Shown: positions 1-6,439 of the stretch, piece after piece | Layout of the letters: each line of letters starts with the position of its first letter | Numbering within the stretch: the first letter of the stretch is position 1 | Assembly: GCA_031262625.1 (NCBI GenBank) | Contig: JAISHJ010000076.1 | Location: 1-15,041, forward strand | Direction of reading: 5' to 3' | Length of the DNA: 15,041 nucleotides | Origin: Ruminococcus sp. | Lineage (GTDB): Bacteria; Bacillota; Clostridia; Oscillospirales; Ruminococcaceae | Made by a program: the position numbers and the translations under genes | Notes under the pieces: generated by a model | What the model was told of the DNA's origin: nothing | Seen by the model: the letters and a program-made list of their open reading frames with translations, nothing else | Databases searched by the model: none

Positions 1-654
1 GAAGCGCAGGATTTCACTAACCATTGGGCAGAAAAGGTAAAAGAACTCCTTGCTCCCGACGGTTCGCTTTACGTCTTTTGGGATAAAAACCAAGACATAT
101 TCGACCGGCAAAAAGGAAACGACCTCACCGCCGACAGCATATGGAATATTACTACTCCTAAATTTATACTTAACACGAACCTTCGCAATACCAAACAAAT
201 TCATAATTACATCGTAAGCGAAACGGAAATCGGCGGCGATGAAATTATTAATATGTTAGACGGTATCGAAGTTACAGGCTATGAAAAGATGGATGCAGAA
301 TCCGCTCGTGAAGAGATAGAAACAATTATTGATTGGCTTATCAACAAAGAGGGTATATCTTCTTCACGGATAATAATCATTAGCAACCGAAGTGTAAAAT
401 TTGGCAAATCGGTATTCCACGACAACCAAGAAATAGCCGGATTTACTGTTTATGAGCCAAAAGATACAGGCGATTTCGTTCATTCCGACAACGTAATTGA
501 GTATCGCACGATACAAAAAATAAAGGGCTGTGAACGTGATGTTGTTATAAATATCAGTCATCCCGAAACAGATACCGATAAATACAAGGCACTTCGTTAC
601 ACTGCCCTCTCCCGCGCAAAATTCATGCTTTACGACTTTGAAATCACTGACTAA
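1..654 (+). CDS. Superfamily I (UvrD/Rep-like) helicase, C-terminal part, 5'-truncated by window edge
   Basis: The reading frame is open from base 1 to the TAA at 652-654, giving 217 residues of a longer protein whose start lies outside the window. Three blocks match the second RecA-like domain of UvrD-type helicases. The segment LYVFWDKNQDIF is followed by LNTNLRNTKQIHNYI (motif IV-like). IEYRTIQKIKGCERDVVI is motif V, where the K-G-x-E-x-D core contacts DNA and ATP. RYTALSRAKFMLY is motif VI with the arginine that contacts the ATP gamma-phosphate. Family and fold follow from these motifs. The Walker A half is not visible, so the full architecture (for example an N-terminal nuclease-related domain) cannot be judged. 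An internal ATG at 253 would give a 133-residue ORF but has no ribosome binding site and cuts the domain, so I do not take it as a start. The gene converges on the minus-strand kinase operon. Confidence 0.85.
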   Translation, partial: EAQDFTNHWAEKVKELLAPDGSLYVFWDKNQDIFDRQKGNDLTADSIWNITTPKFILNTNLRNTKQIHNYIVSETEIGGDEIINMLDGIEVTGYEKMDAESAREEIETIIDWLINKEGISSSRIIIISNRSVKFGKSVFHDNQEIAGFTVYEPKDTGDFVHSDNVIEYRTIQKIKGCERDVVINISHPETDTDKYKALRYTALSRAKFMLYDFEITD

Positions 655-659
655 ACTAA

Positions 660-690
660 AAAAATCCTCGGCTTTTCGCCGAGGATTTTT
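660..690. terminator. Bidirectional intrinsic terminator between convergent genes
   Basis: AAAAATCCTCGGC (660-672), loop TTTTC (673-677) and GCCGAGGATTTTT (678-690) form a perfect 13-bp stem. It has an A-run before and a T-run after, so it works in both directions. It sits between the helicase stop (654) and the stop of the minus-strand histidine kinase (696), so it can end both transcripts. Confidence 0.93.
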
Positions 691-695
691 TAATT

Positions 696-3398
696 TTACC
701 TGCGAAGTTTTGCTCCAAGTTCTGCCGCTTCATCAAACTCCGAGACCATAATTTTCAGCGAAATTTCAGATAGAACAGAGAGAATTTCACTACCGGGGTT
801 AGAAGCTTTAATTTCTTCTATTACAGCGTTTGCGGACTTTTCGTCGTAGTCTTCTATCGCTTTTATCAAAGCATCTGCTTTTTCGGCTGGAATAGTTTTT
901 ACGCCGGAATCTTCGCTGCTTTCTTTCGGCGAAAGTTCCTCCACATATTTGCTTAAATCTGCAATAAAGCCGGGGGCTTTTAGTGCAATTGTGTTTTTAT
1001 CGTTGGCTTTTCCTGCGTATTCGAGGGTTTCGGCACGTCTTGAAAGGCTTAAGTTGCCCATGTTAGCAAGCGCCGATTTCATCGCGTGGGTAGTTATCTC
1101 GAATAATTTTACGTCATTCTCCGCGCTTTCAGGCAGAGTTTCTAACGCCTTATGAGCATCAATTAAGAAAAGCTCGGTGAGTTTTTGTTCGCGAGCGGAT
1201 TTTTCATCGACAGGAGCAGTTTTGTCGGTTTGAAGCTTATCAGTATCTGTGTCGGTTTGAAATTTCGCCTTAACCGCCGCCGCTTTATCGGGGTAACGCT
1301 TTTCGATAAATTTTATAAGCACTTCATTAAGCGATTTTTTCTCAATCGGCTTAGAAATAAAACCGTCAAAGCCGTTTTGTAAAAACATTTTATCTATCCC
1401 CGAAAGCGCATTTGCCGTCAAGGCGACTATCGGCGCGGAGTAACCGCCGCCGCGAAGCTTCTTAACCGTCTCTACCCCATCCATCTGCGGCATCATGTGG
1501 TCCATAAAAATTATATCGTAAACATTGCCCTCATTTATCTTTTCTATCGCTTCAAAACCCGACTCTACAGTCGTAATATTCAGCTTATATTCTGAGAGCA
1601 AGCCCTCTGCCACAAAGAGATTGGTTGCGTTGTCGTCTACTACCAAAACCTTGCCGTAGGGCATCGGAGAAACCTCCGACAAATCCGCAGTACTTCTTGT
1701 AGAAACGTAGCTGAAATTTTGAAGCTTTTCCGCCGCTTCTTTGCCGATAAGCTTTTTATTATCGGAATATTCCTGCGGTAAAGTAACGGTGAAAACAGAG
1801 CCTTTTCCGAGTTCGGACGAAACTTTCAGCGTTCCGCCCATCTTGTCGATAAGCTTTCGTGTAATATTCATGCCGAGCCCTGTGCCCTCAACGCTTACGT
1901 TTGCGTTTTCGTTAAAGCGCGTGTATGCTTCCCCTAATTTCTCCACGCTTTCGGGAGACAGCCCCTGCCCTGTGTCGGAGACGGTGAAGACGATATTAAG
2001 CCCGTTCATTTTTGCCGAAAGCTTAACCTCGCCCTCCGCCGTATACTTAAATGCGTTAGAGAGAAGGTTATTGAGTATCTGCTTAATATGTACATAGTCT
2101 CCGACAGGCTCTGCCGGAATGTGGGGGTCAATTTCCGCCGTGAATCTAATGGGTTTTGAGCCTATGCGCGTGACGTTAAGGAGCATTGTGTCGTTAATCA
2201 TTGAACCGAAATCGTAGGGGATATTAAGTATATCAATCCTTCCGCTTTCGATTTTTGAAAAGTCTAAAATGTCGTTAATTATATCAAGCAGACTTCTTCC
2301 GCTCGAATAAATCATGTCGAGGGAACGCTGTAATTCTTCCGGCGGATTTTTTGAAAGTTCAATCTGCGCAAGCCCTAAAATTCCGTTAATAGGCGTGCGG
2401 ATTTCGTGGGACATATTCGCTAAAAAGCTTGATTTTTCCTTGTTTGCGCGCTCCGCTTCCTTTTCCGATTCAATGCTGATTCGGAGTTTGTCTTTTGTGC
2501 GCCGCATATCATTTACAAACGCGATAAGTAAAAAGAGACAAGGGTAAAGGTCATAAAAAATGAAAAACCCAATTCCTGTTATACTAAAATCGGGTATAAA
2601 AAGTGATGCTAAGGTGACAAGATATAAACAAACATACAGAATGTCTGCAATCAGAAAATTGCCGTTGACAGTGTTTGCTAAAATAAAAATTGTCGCATTT
2701 TTTCTTCCGTTTGCTTCAATAAATACTTTTCGGTCGCGCAGAAAATAACGAAGTAATACTACGATCGGAATAAATCCCATCAGCCAAAATCCGAATACAG
2801 TTAAGTAAAGCGCGTACTCATTGTAAGTTTCAAGCAGTTTTACGCCTTCGGCATAATAAATGCTGCTTTCATCGAGCAAAAACTGATCGACAATAAGCTG
2901 CAAAACGTAATCAAAAAGTAATACAATTCCCGAAAAACCGGCAAATAAATATATAATTGACGGACGTTTCCCCTTGCCATTCTTTTTCGTGACGAAAAAA
3001 GGTACTTTGTTAATTACAAACGGAAATGCAAGTAAAATAATTTGAGGGAAAATTAAACCTATATAATATAAATATGATGCTATGCGGTCATATAATAAGT
3101 TGTCGTAAAATAACGGAGTACTATATAAAGTTAACGCAAGCAGATTAATACTTCCGGACAGGGCAAACGGTGAATATAATATCCACAGCGCATTATTCCC
3201 GCTTTTTCCGACTGCGAATACAAACCCAAAAACAGCACAGCCCAAAAGAAAGCCTGCACCTATATAGTAAAAAAACGTTGTATCTGTGTAATCGGAGAGA
3301 ATCTGATAAGCTATAATAATTACTGTCGGCACAATAAACGCTATTAAAAACAGCCAAGCGCTATGGTCTTTTTTCCGCAAATTAATATTTTTTTCCAT
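696..3398 (-). CDS. Membrane hybrid histidine kinase: TM sensor - HisKA - HATPase - REC - HPt
   Basis: This is a 900-residue sensor kinase. Residues 1-295 are hydrophobic, about eight membrane segments with only short loops, so the stimulus is probably sensed within or near the membrane. A short charged helix (300-325) leads to the HisKA box FLANMSHEIRTP with phospho-acceptor His331. The ATPase domain shows the N box (Asn448), G1 DTGQGL (475-480) and G2 GTGLGM (505-510). A receiver domain follows, with Asp588/Asp589, phospho-acceptor Asp633, Thr661 and Lys683. A C-terminal HPt domain carries His771 in HAMKSALANMG. A further helical tail runs from about 835 to 900. All key residues are present, so the kinase should be active. 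ATG 3398 has a GGAG site 14 nt after the upstream gene's stop, which indicates co-transcription with the HD-GYP regulator. The ligand is unknown. Confidence 0.93.
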   Translation of the reverse strand: MEKNINLRKKDHSAWLFLIAFIVPTVIIIAYQILSDYTDTTFFYYIGAGFLLGCAVFGFVFAVGKSGNNALWILYSPFALSGSINLLALTLYSTPLFYDNLLYDRIASYLYYIGLIFPQIILLAFPFVINKVPFFVTKKNGKGKRPSIIYLFAGFSGIVLLFDYVLQLIVDQFLLDESSIYYAEGVKLLETYNEYALYLTVFGFWLMGFIPIVVLLRYFLRDRKVFIEANGRKNATIFILANTVNGNFLIADILYVCLYLVTLASLFIPDFSITGIGFFIFYDLYPCLFLLIAFVNDMRRTKDKLRISIESEKEAERANKEKSSFLANMSHEIRTPINGILGLAQIELSKNPPEELQRSLDMIYSSGRSLLDIINDILDFSKIESGRIDILNIPYDFGSMINDTMLLNVTRIGSKPIRFTAEIDPHIPAEPVGDYVHIKQILNNLLSNAFKYTAEGEVKLSAKMNGLNIVFTVSDTGQGLSPESVEKLGEAYTRFNENANVSVEGTGLGMNITRKLIDKMGGTLKVSSELGKGSVFTVTLPQEYSDNKKLIGKEAAEKLQNFSYVSTRSTADLSEVSPMPYGKVLVVDDNATNLFVAEGLLSEYKLNITTVESGFEAIEKINEGNVYDIIFMDHMMPQMDGVETVKKLRGGGYSAPIVALTANALSGIDKMFLQNGFDGFISKPIEKKSLNEVLIKFIEKRYPDKAAAVKAKFQTDTDTDKLQTDKTAPVDEKSAREQKLTELFLIDAHKALETLPESAENDVKLFEITTHAMKSALANMGNLSLSRRAETLEYAGKANDKNTIALKAPGFIADLSKYVEELSPKESSEDSGVKTIPAEKADALIKAIEDYDEKSANAVIEEIKASNPGSEILSVLSEISLKIMVSEFDEAAELGAKLRR

Positions 3399-3412
3399 AT
3401 ATGTATTCTCCG

Positions 3413-4429
3413 TCAGGCTTTAAGTTTTTGCTTAAACTGCTCCGCTACTTTGAAAAATTCCTCCGCTAAAACCGGGTCAAAATGTGTCCCCGCATCTGAC
3501 ATTATTATCTCTACAGCCTTTTCGTGCGTGAAGGCTTTTTTATAGGGGCGTTCGCTCGTGAGGGCGTCGTAGACGTCCGCTATAGCCATAATTCTCCCCT
3601 GCAGCGGAATGTTTTCTTCCGAAAGTCCGCGGGGATAGCCCTTGCCGTTCCACTTTTCGTGGTGGAATCCTGCGAATGCTTTAGCATACTCTAAAAAGCC
3701 GTCGTCGTCGGTGTATTCCATAAATTCGTCGATAATTTCCTCCCCGCGCGAAGCGTGAGTTTTCATTATCGCAAATTCTTCGTCGTTAAGCTTTCCGGGC
3801 TTGTTGAGTACTGCATCGGGGATTGTAATTTTTCCTATGTCGTGAAGCTGTGCGGAAGGGAGGAGAAGGTCTAAATCCCAGCCTTCCATTTCGTCTTTAT
3901 ATACGCCGGATTTTTTCATCTGCTCAATCAAAATTTCAAGATAAAGCTGTGTACGTCCGATATGGTCGCCGGTGGAAGAGTCGCGGTTCTCGACAAGTTC
4001 CGATATAACGCCGAGCATAGCATTTTGGATATTCCTGACCTCGCGTTTCGCATCTTTAACTATCTCGTCGGTCGAAATATGAAGCTGTATCCGCCGAAGC
4101 AGTGTCGGCACGGCGAAAGGCTTTAATATAAAGTCAACTGAACCTAAGTCAAAGCCTTCCACTTCGACCTTCGGGTCGTTAACACTCGTTAAAAATATTA
4201 CCGGAATATCGGCGTAAAGCTTATCTGCTTTGAGTATTTTTATTGCTTCAAAGCCATTCATCGCCGGCATTTCTATATCAAGAAGAATAAGGTCCGGACG
4301 GATTTTCTTAAGCATTGTAAAAAGCTTCTCTGCGGACTGCATGGCAAATGTGCGGTAAAGCCCATCCAAAGCATCTTTAGCCGCGCCCAAATTTGTAAGG
4401 TTATCATCAACTATAAAGATTGTTTTCAT
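3413..4429 (-). CDS. Response regulator with HD-GYP phosphodiesterase output domain
   Basis: This 338-residue cytoplasmic regulator begins with a receiver domain: IFIVDD at the N-terminus, phospho-acceptor Asp51 in LLDIEMPAMNG and Lys103. An HD-GYP domain follows, with LHDIGK (His196-Asp197), HHEKWNG (from His256) and GYPRGL (Gly264-Tyr265-Pro266). HD-GYP proteins with intact motifs generally hydrolyse cyclic di-GMP, and some act on other cyclic dinucleotides. The motifs support activity but not the exact substrate. I place the start at ATG 4429 (MKTIFIVDD), which has AGGA about 9 nt upstream. A TTG two codons earlier (4435) lies too close to that site. The gene sits 14 bp before the hybrid kinase, whose HPt domain is the obvious phosphate donor, and about 34 bp after the GH3 gene. 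Confidence 0.93.
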   Translation of the reverse strand: MKTIFIVDDNLTNLGAAKDALDGLYRTFAMQSAEKLFTMLKKIRPDLILLDIEMPAMNGFEAIKILKADKLYADIPVIFLTSVNDPKVEVEGFDLGSVDFILKPFAVPTLLRRIQLHISTDEIVKDAKREVRNIQNAMLGVISELVENRDSSTGDHIGRTQLYLEILIEQMKKSGVYKDEMEGWDLDLLLPSAQLHDIGKITIPDAVLNKPGKLNDEEFAIMKTHASRGEEIIDEFMEYTDDDGFLEYAKAFAGFHHEKWNGKGYPRGLSEENIPLQGRIMAIADVYDALTSERPYKKAFTHEKAVEIIMSDAGTHFDPVLAEEFFKVAEQFKQKLKA

Positions 4430-4463
4430 AAGCAAAAATCCTGTTCAATCAATAATTTCAGAC

Positions 4464-5567
4464 CTATATAAGTTCGTGTTTTTCTTTCATTTTAAGGATT
4501 CTAAGAACGCTTTCATTAATTCTTTCTTCCGTAAGCCGCCCGGAATCTATCGCGCTGATAATAGCGTCCTTTGCCGCAACATAATCTTCCGGCATTAAGA
4601 TTATATCCGCGCCCGCTTCTATAGCCCTTAAAGAGCTTTCCGTGCCCCACTCCGCTACTGCTCCCATACCCAGCGCATCTGTTATAATTACGCCTTCAAA
4701 ACCAAGCTGATTCCTTAAAATGTCTGTTAAAATTGGCTTTGAAAATGTCGCGGGGATGCTTTCGGGGTCAAGCGCCGGTGCAGTAATATGGGCAGTCATA
4801 ACCATGTCCGCTCCGGCTGCGATTCCGGCTTCAAACGGCAGGAAATCGACTGTCTCAAAGCCTTCGCGTGATTTTTCGGTTATAGATATTCCCTCGTGCG
4901 TATCGGCAAGCGCCGAGCCATGACCGGGAAAATGTTTGAGAGAAGTAATTATATTCTTTTCTTCAAGAGCAGTAACGATATTTGCAACCTTCTTTGCAGT
5001 TTCTGCGGCATCGGTTGAAAATGCTCTGTTGCCGATTGCTTCGCTGTCCTGCCCCACGTCTGCGACGGGCGCAAAATCTGTATTAAAGCCGACTGCAAGG
5101 AGAATTTCGGCGAGAGTTTCCCCCGTTTCGTAGCCGTCGTCTTGGATTTCTGCCATAGGTCCTACAGGCTCTAAACCGACTTCGGAGTAGAGGTCTTTTA
5201 AGCGCGATACCCTTCCGCCCTCTTCGTCAACCGCAAGCAGCATCGGGATTTTCTTTCCGATTTTTGCGGCTTCAAGCTTCGCTTTCGTTTCGGCAAGTGT
5301 ACCGATGTCCTTCTTAAAATATACGAGACCGCCGAAGGTTATTGTATCGTCTTTCACCTCGCTTGCGGATATAACCATCATTTGGTATACTTTGTCTTCT
5401 AACGTCATGTTTTCAAGTATAGTTTCGGCGCGGCTTTTTTCAGACGGCGCGTCGATTTCGGGTGTAGTAGTCTCTTGTTGTCTTGTTAAGTTTGTCATTG
5501 CAAAAAAAATCGCTGTGCCTAAAACCAAAACGACTGCTATAATGATAGCTGCTTTACTTTTGCTCAT
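4464..5567 (-). CDS. Membrane-anchored GH3 beta-N-acetylhexosaminidase (NagZ-like)
   Basis: This 367-residue glycoside hydrolase family 3 enzyme is expected to remove beta-linked N-acetylglucosamine from peptidoglycan fragments. Residues 5-24 form one membrane segment after a short Lys-containing N-terminus, with no lipobox cysteine. The catalytic domain is therefore probably tethered outside the membrane by a short Thr/Glu-rich linker (27-47). Motifs are VDEEGGRVSRL (113-123), KHFPGHG (211-217), Asp222-x-His224 (the Asp-His acid/base pair typical of NagZ-type GH3) and nucleophile Asp297 in GVIITDALGMGAV. The length suits the single-domain NagZ form rather than larger beta-glucosidases. ATG 5567 has AAGGA 8 nt upstream and is the first gene after the 5604-5633 promoter. 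Sharing an operon with a two-component system suggests wall turnover linked to signalling. The precise sugar substrate is inferred from the family. Confidence 0.9.
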   Translation of the reverse strand: MSKSKAAIIIAVVLVLGTAIFFAMTNLTRQQETTTPEIDAPSEKSRAETILENMTLEDKVYQMMVISASEVKDDTITFGGLVYFKKDIGTLAETKAKLEAAKIGKKIPMLLAVDEEGGRVSRLKDLYSEVGLEPVGPMAEIQDDGYETGETLAEILLAVGFNTDFAPVADVGQDSEAIGNRAFSTDAAETAKKVANIVTALEEKNIITSLKHFPGHGSALADTHEGISITEKSREGFETVDFLPFEAGIAAGADMVMTAHITAPALDPESIPATFSKPILTDILRNQLGFEGVIITDALGMGAVAEWGTESSLRAIEAGADIILMPEDYVAAKDAIISAIDSGRLTEERINESVLRILKMKEKHELI

Positions 5568-5603
5568 AAAATTTTCCTTAAATTTATCTTTTATATCGAA
5601 TAT

Positions 5604-5633
5604 ATTGTAGCATATTTCCGCTCAATTTGTCAA
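5604..5633 (-). promoter_or_regulatory. SigmaA promoter with extended -10 for the GH3/HD-GYP/kinase operon
   Basis: On the minus strand, TTGACA (5633-5628) and TACAAT (5609-5604) are separated by 18 bp. A TG one base before the -10 makes it an extended -10. The predicted start is near 5597, leaving a leader of about 30 nt to ATG 5567. The two blocks nearly match the recQ promoter at 10793-10821. Confidence 0.85.
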
Positions 5634-5712
5634 GGGATTTCTGCTAATAAAAGCACTTCTGTAAAATTACATTTCGTTCATAAATATTGCTAATAATAGT
5701 TATATTAAATCC

Positions 5713-5741
5713 ATGAAAAATCACTTTTTTCAGTGTATAAT
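5713..5741 (+). promoter_or_regulatory. Probable sigmaA promoter for the GFA-family gene
   Basis: A perfect TATAAT at 5736-5741 lies 17 bp after ATGAAA (5713-5718), which matches 4 of 6 bases of TTGACA. The predicted start is about 5748, roughly 100 nt before the ribosome binding site of the GFA-family gene. The weak -35 keeps this tentative. Confidence 0.4.
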
Positions 5742-5748
5742 TAAACGG

Positions 5749-5850
5749 ATGATGTCCTGCTGTTACAAGAATTTCGGGACAGAGATTTGGAAGCGGAAGA
5801 AAATAGAATATATTATCAAGTTATTCATAATAAAAGGAGTTTTTTCATGA
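5749..5850 (+). other. Leader of GFA gene with a possible 33-codon upstream ORF
   Basis: An ATG-ATG pair at 5749/5752 opens a 33-codon frame ending in TGA at 5848-5850, overlapping the ATG of the GFA-family gene (ATGA arrangement). The peptide begins MMSCCYKNFG and ends in a Lys/Ile-rich stretch. No ribosome binding site precedes it, and its ATG falls almost on the predicted transcription start. A second frame, in phase with the GFA gene, is also open from 5745 (TDDVLLLQEFRDRDLEAEEN and onward) and could be the fossil tail of a lost gene. Neither is convincing as a translated product. Confidence 0.2.
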
Positions 5851-6257
5851 AAAATGTACACGGTCACTGTGCTTGCGGCGCGGTTGAAATTAACCTTCGG
5901 GAATACGGGAATTTTGTTTACTGCTGTCATTGCGACGACTGCCGCCGCCGAAGTTCCGGCGCAGTTATGTCTATAGACCCCGGCACATCCGAAAACGTCG
6001 AATTTCTCAAGGGTAAAGAGAAGATTACCGTTTGGATAGACGAACCGATTGAGCGCGGCTTTTGCTCCGTCTGCGGAAGCGATATTTTCTGGCATAACCC
6101 TTCGGACGATCACTACTGTATGAACGCCGAACTCTTTGATGATATTATAAAAAATGCTGATTTCCAGCTTGAACTTTACTATGATCATAAACCGCCTTAC
6201 TATAGCTTTTCAGGTGAGCGGAAACGGCTTAACAGCAGTTTTGAGGAAATAAAATAA
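5847..6257 (+). CDS. GFA/CENP-V family zinc-binding protein
   Basis: This 136-residue protein belongs to the GFA (glutathione-dependent formaldehyde-activating enzyme-like) fold. The signature is complete: GHCACGAVEI (Cys8, Cys10), CCHCDDCRRRSSGA (Cys26, Cys27, Cys29, Cys32) and the late FCSVCGSDIFWH pair, giving the usual zinc-coordinating cysteines. Most bacterial members have no proven reaction, and the family name should not be read as evidence for formaldehyde metabolism. ATG 5847 is chosen over an upstream TTG at 5787 because AAGGAG (5834-5839) lies 7 nt before it and the family domain begins a few residues later. The gene stands alone between two divergently organised operons. No clear intrinsic terminator follows it. 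Confidence 0.88.
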   Translation: MKNVHGHCACGAVEINLREYGNFVYCCHCDDCRRRSSGAVMSIDPGTSENVEFLKGKEKITVWIDEPIERGFCSVCGSDIFWHNPSDDHYCMNAELFDDIIKNADFQLELYYDHKPPYYSFSGERKRLNSSFEEIK

Positions 6258-6307
6258 ACCCGGTAAATTAATGGTTTACATAATCTGCTATTCCCACTTA
6301 ATAGTCG

Positions 6308-6336
6308 TTGACATTGTCAGCAAATTGTAATATAAT
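6308..6336 (+). promoter_or_regulatory. Perfect consensus sigmaA promoter for the kinase/phosphatase operon
   Basis: TTGACA (6308-6313), exactly 17 bp, then TATAAT (6331-6336): a full consensus match at optimal spacing. The predicted start is near 6343, giving a leader of about 97 nt before the kinase ATG at 6440. Confidence 0.9.
6309..6319. promoter_or_regulatory. Candidate operator palindrome overlapping the -35 box
   Basis: TGACA-T-TGTCA (6309-6313, 6315-6319) is a perfect 5+5 inverted repeat centred at 6314 and sharing five bases with the -35 hexamer. A dimeric repressor bound here would block RNA polymerase, a natural way to control an otherwise maximal promoter. Half of the palindrome is dictated by TTGACA itself, so chance is a real alternative. 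Confidence 0.35.
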
Positions 6337-6382
6337 ATATTTATTTAGATGCAGAAATTTGCACATTTTTAAGGTAATCAGT

Positions 6383-6424
6383 ATGAATATTTACGGCGAA
6401 CTTGAATTCTGCTATGATGATTAA
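6383..6424 (+). CDS. Possible 13-residue leader peptide upstream of the kinase
   Basis: Within the leader of the kinase mRNA, AAGGT (6371-6375) is followed 7 nt later by ATG 6383 and a 13-codon frame, MNIYGELEFCYDD, ending in TAA at 6422-6424. The stop lies just before the GGAG site of the kinase (about 6430), so translation of the leader could influence access to that site. There is no run of regulatory codons and no evident attenuator hairpin. It may be a chance frame. Confidence 0.25.
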   Translation: MNIYGELEFCYDD

Positions 6425-6439
6425 TTTAAGGAGTTACCC

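Noticed and set aside
253..654. Separate 133-residue gene beginning at ATG 253
   Set aside because: The frame is open to base 1 and upstream codons encode helicase motif IV, so this is an internal Met of a truncated gene.
4430..4435. TTG start for the HD-GYP regulator two codons upstream
   Set aside because: It sits only about 3 nt from AGGA, whereas ATG 4429 has proper spacing.
5763..6188. Minus-strand open frame opposite the GFA-family gene
   Set aside because: The + strand frame carries the complete cysteine signature and a strong ribosome binding site. The reverse frame has neither.
6258..6439. Riboswitch or structured leader before the kinase
   Set aside because: I could not find a conserved aptamer pattern or a terminator/antiterminator pair. 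Only the promoter, a palindrome and a mini-ORF are evident.
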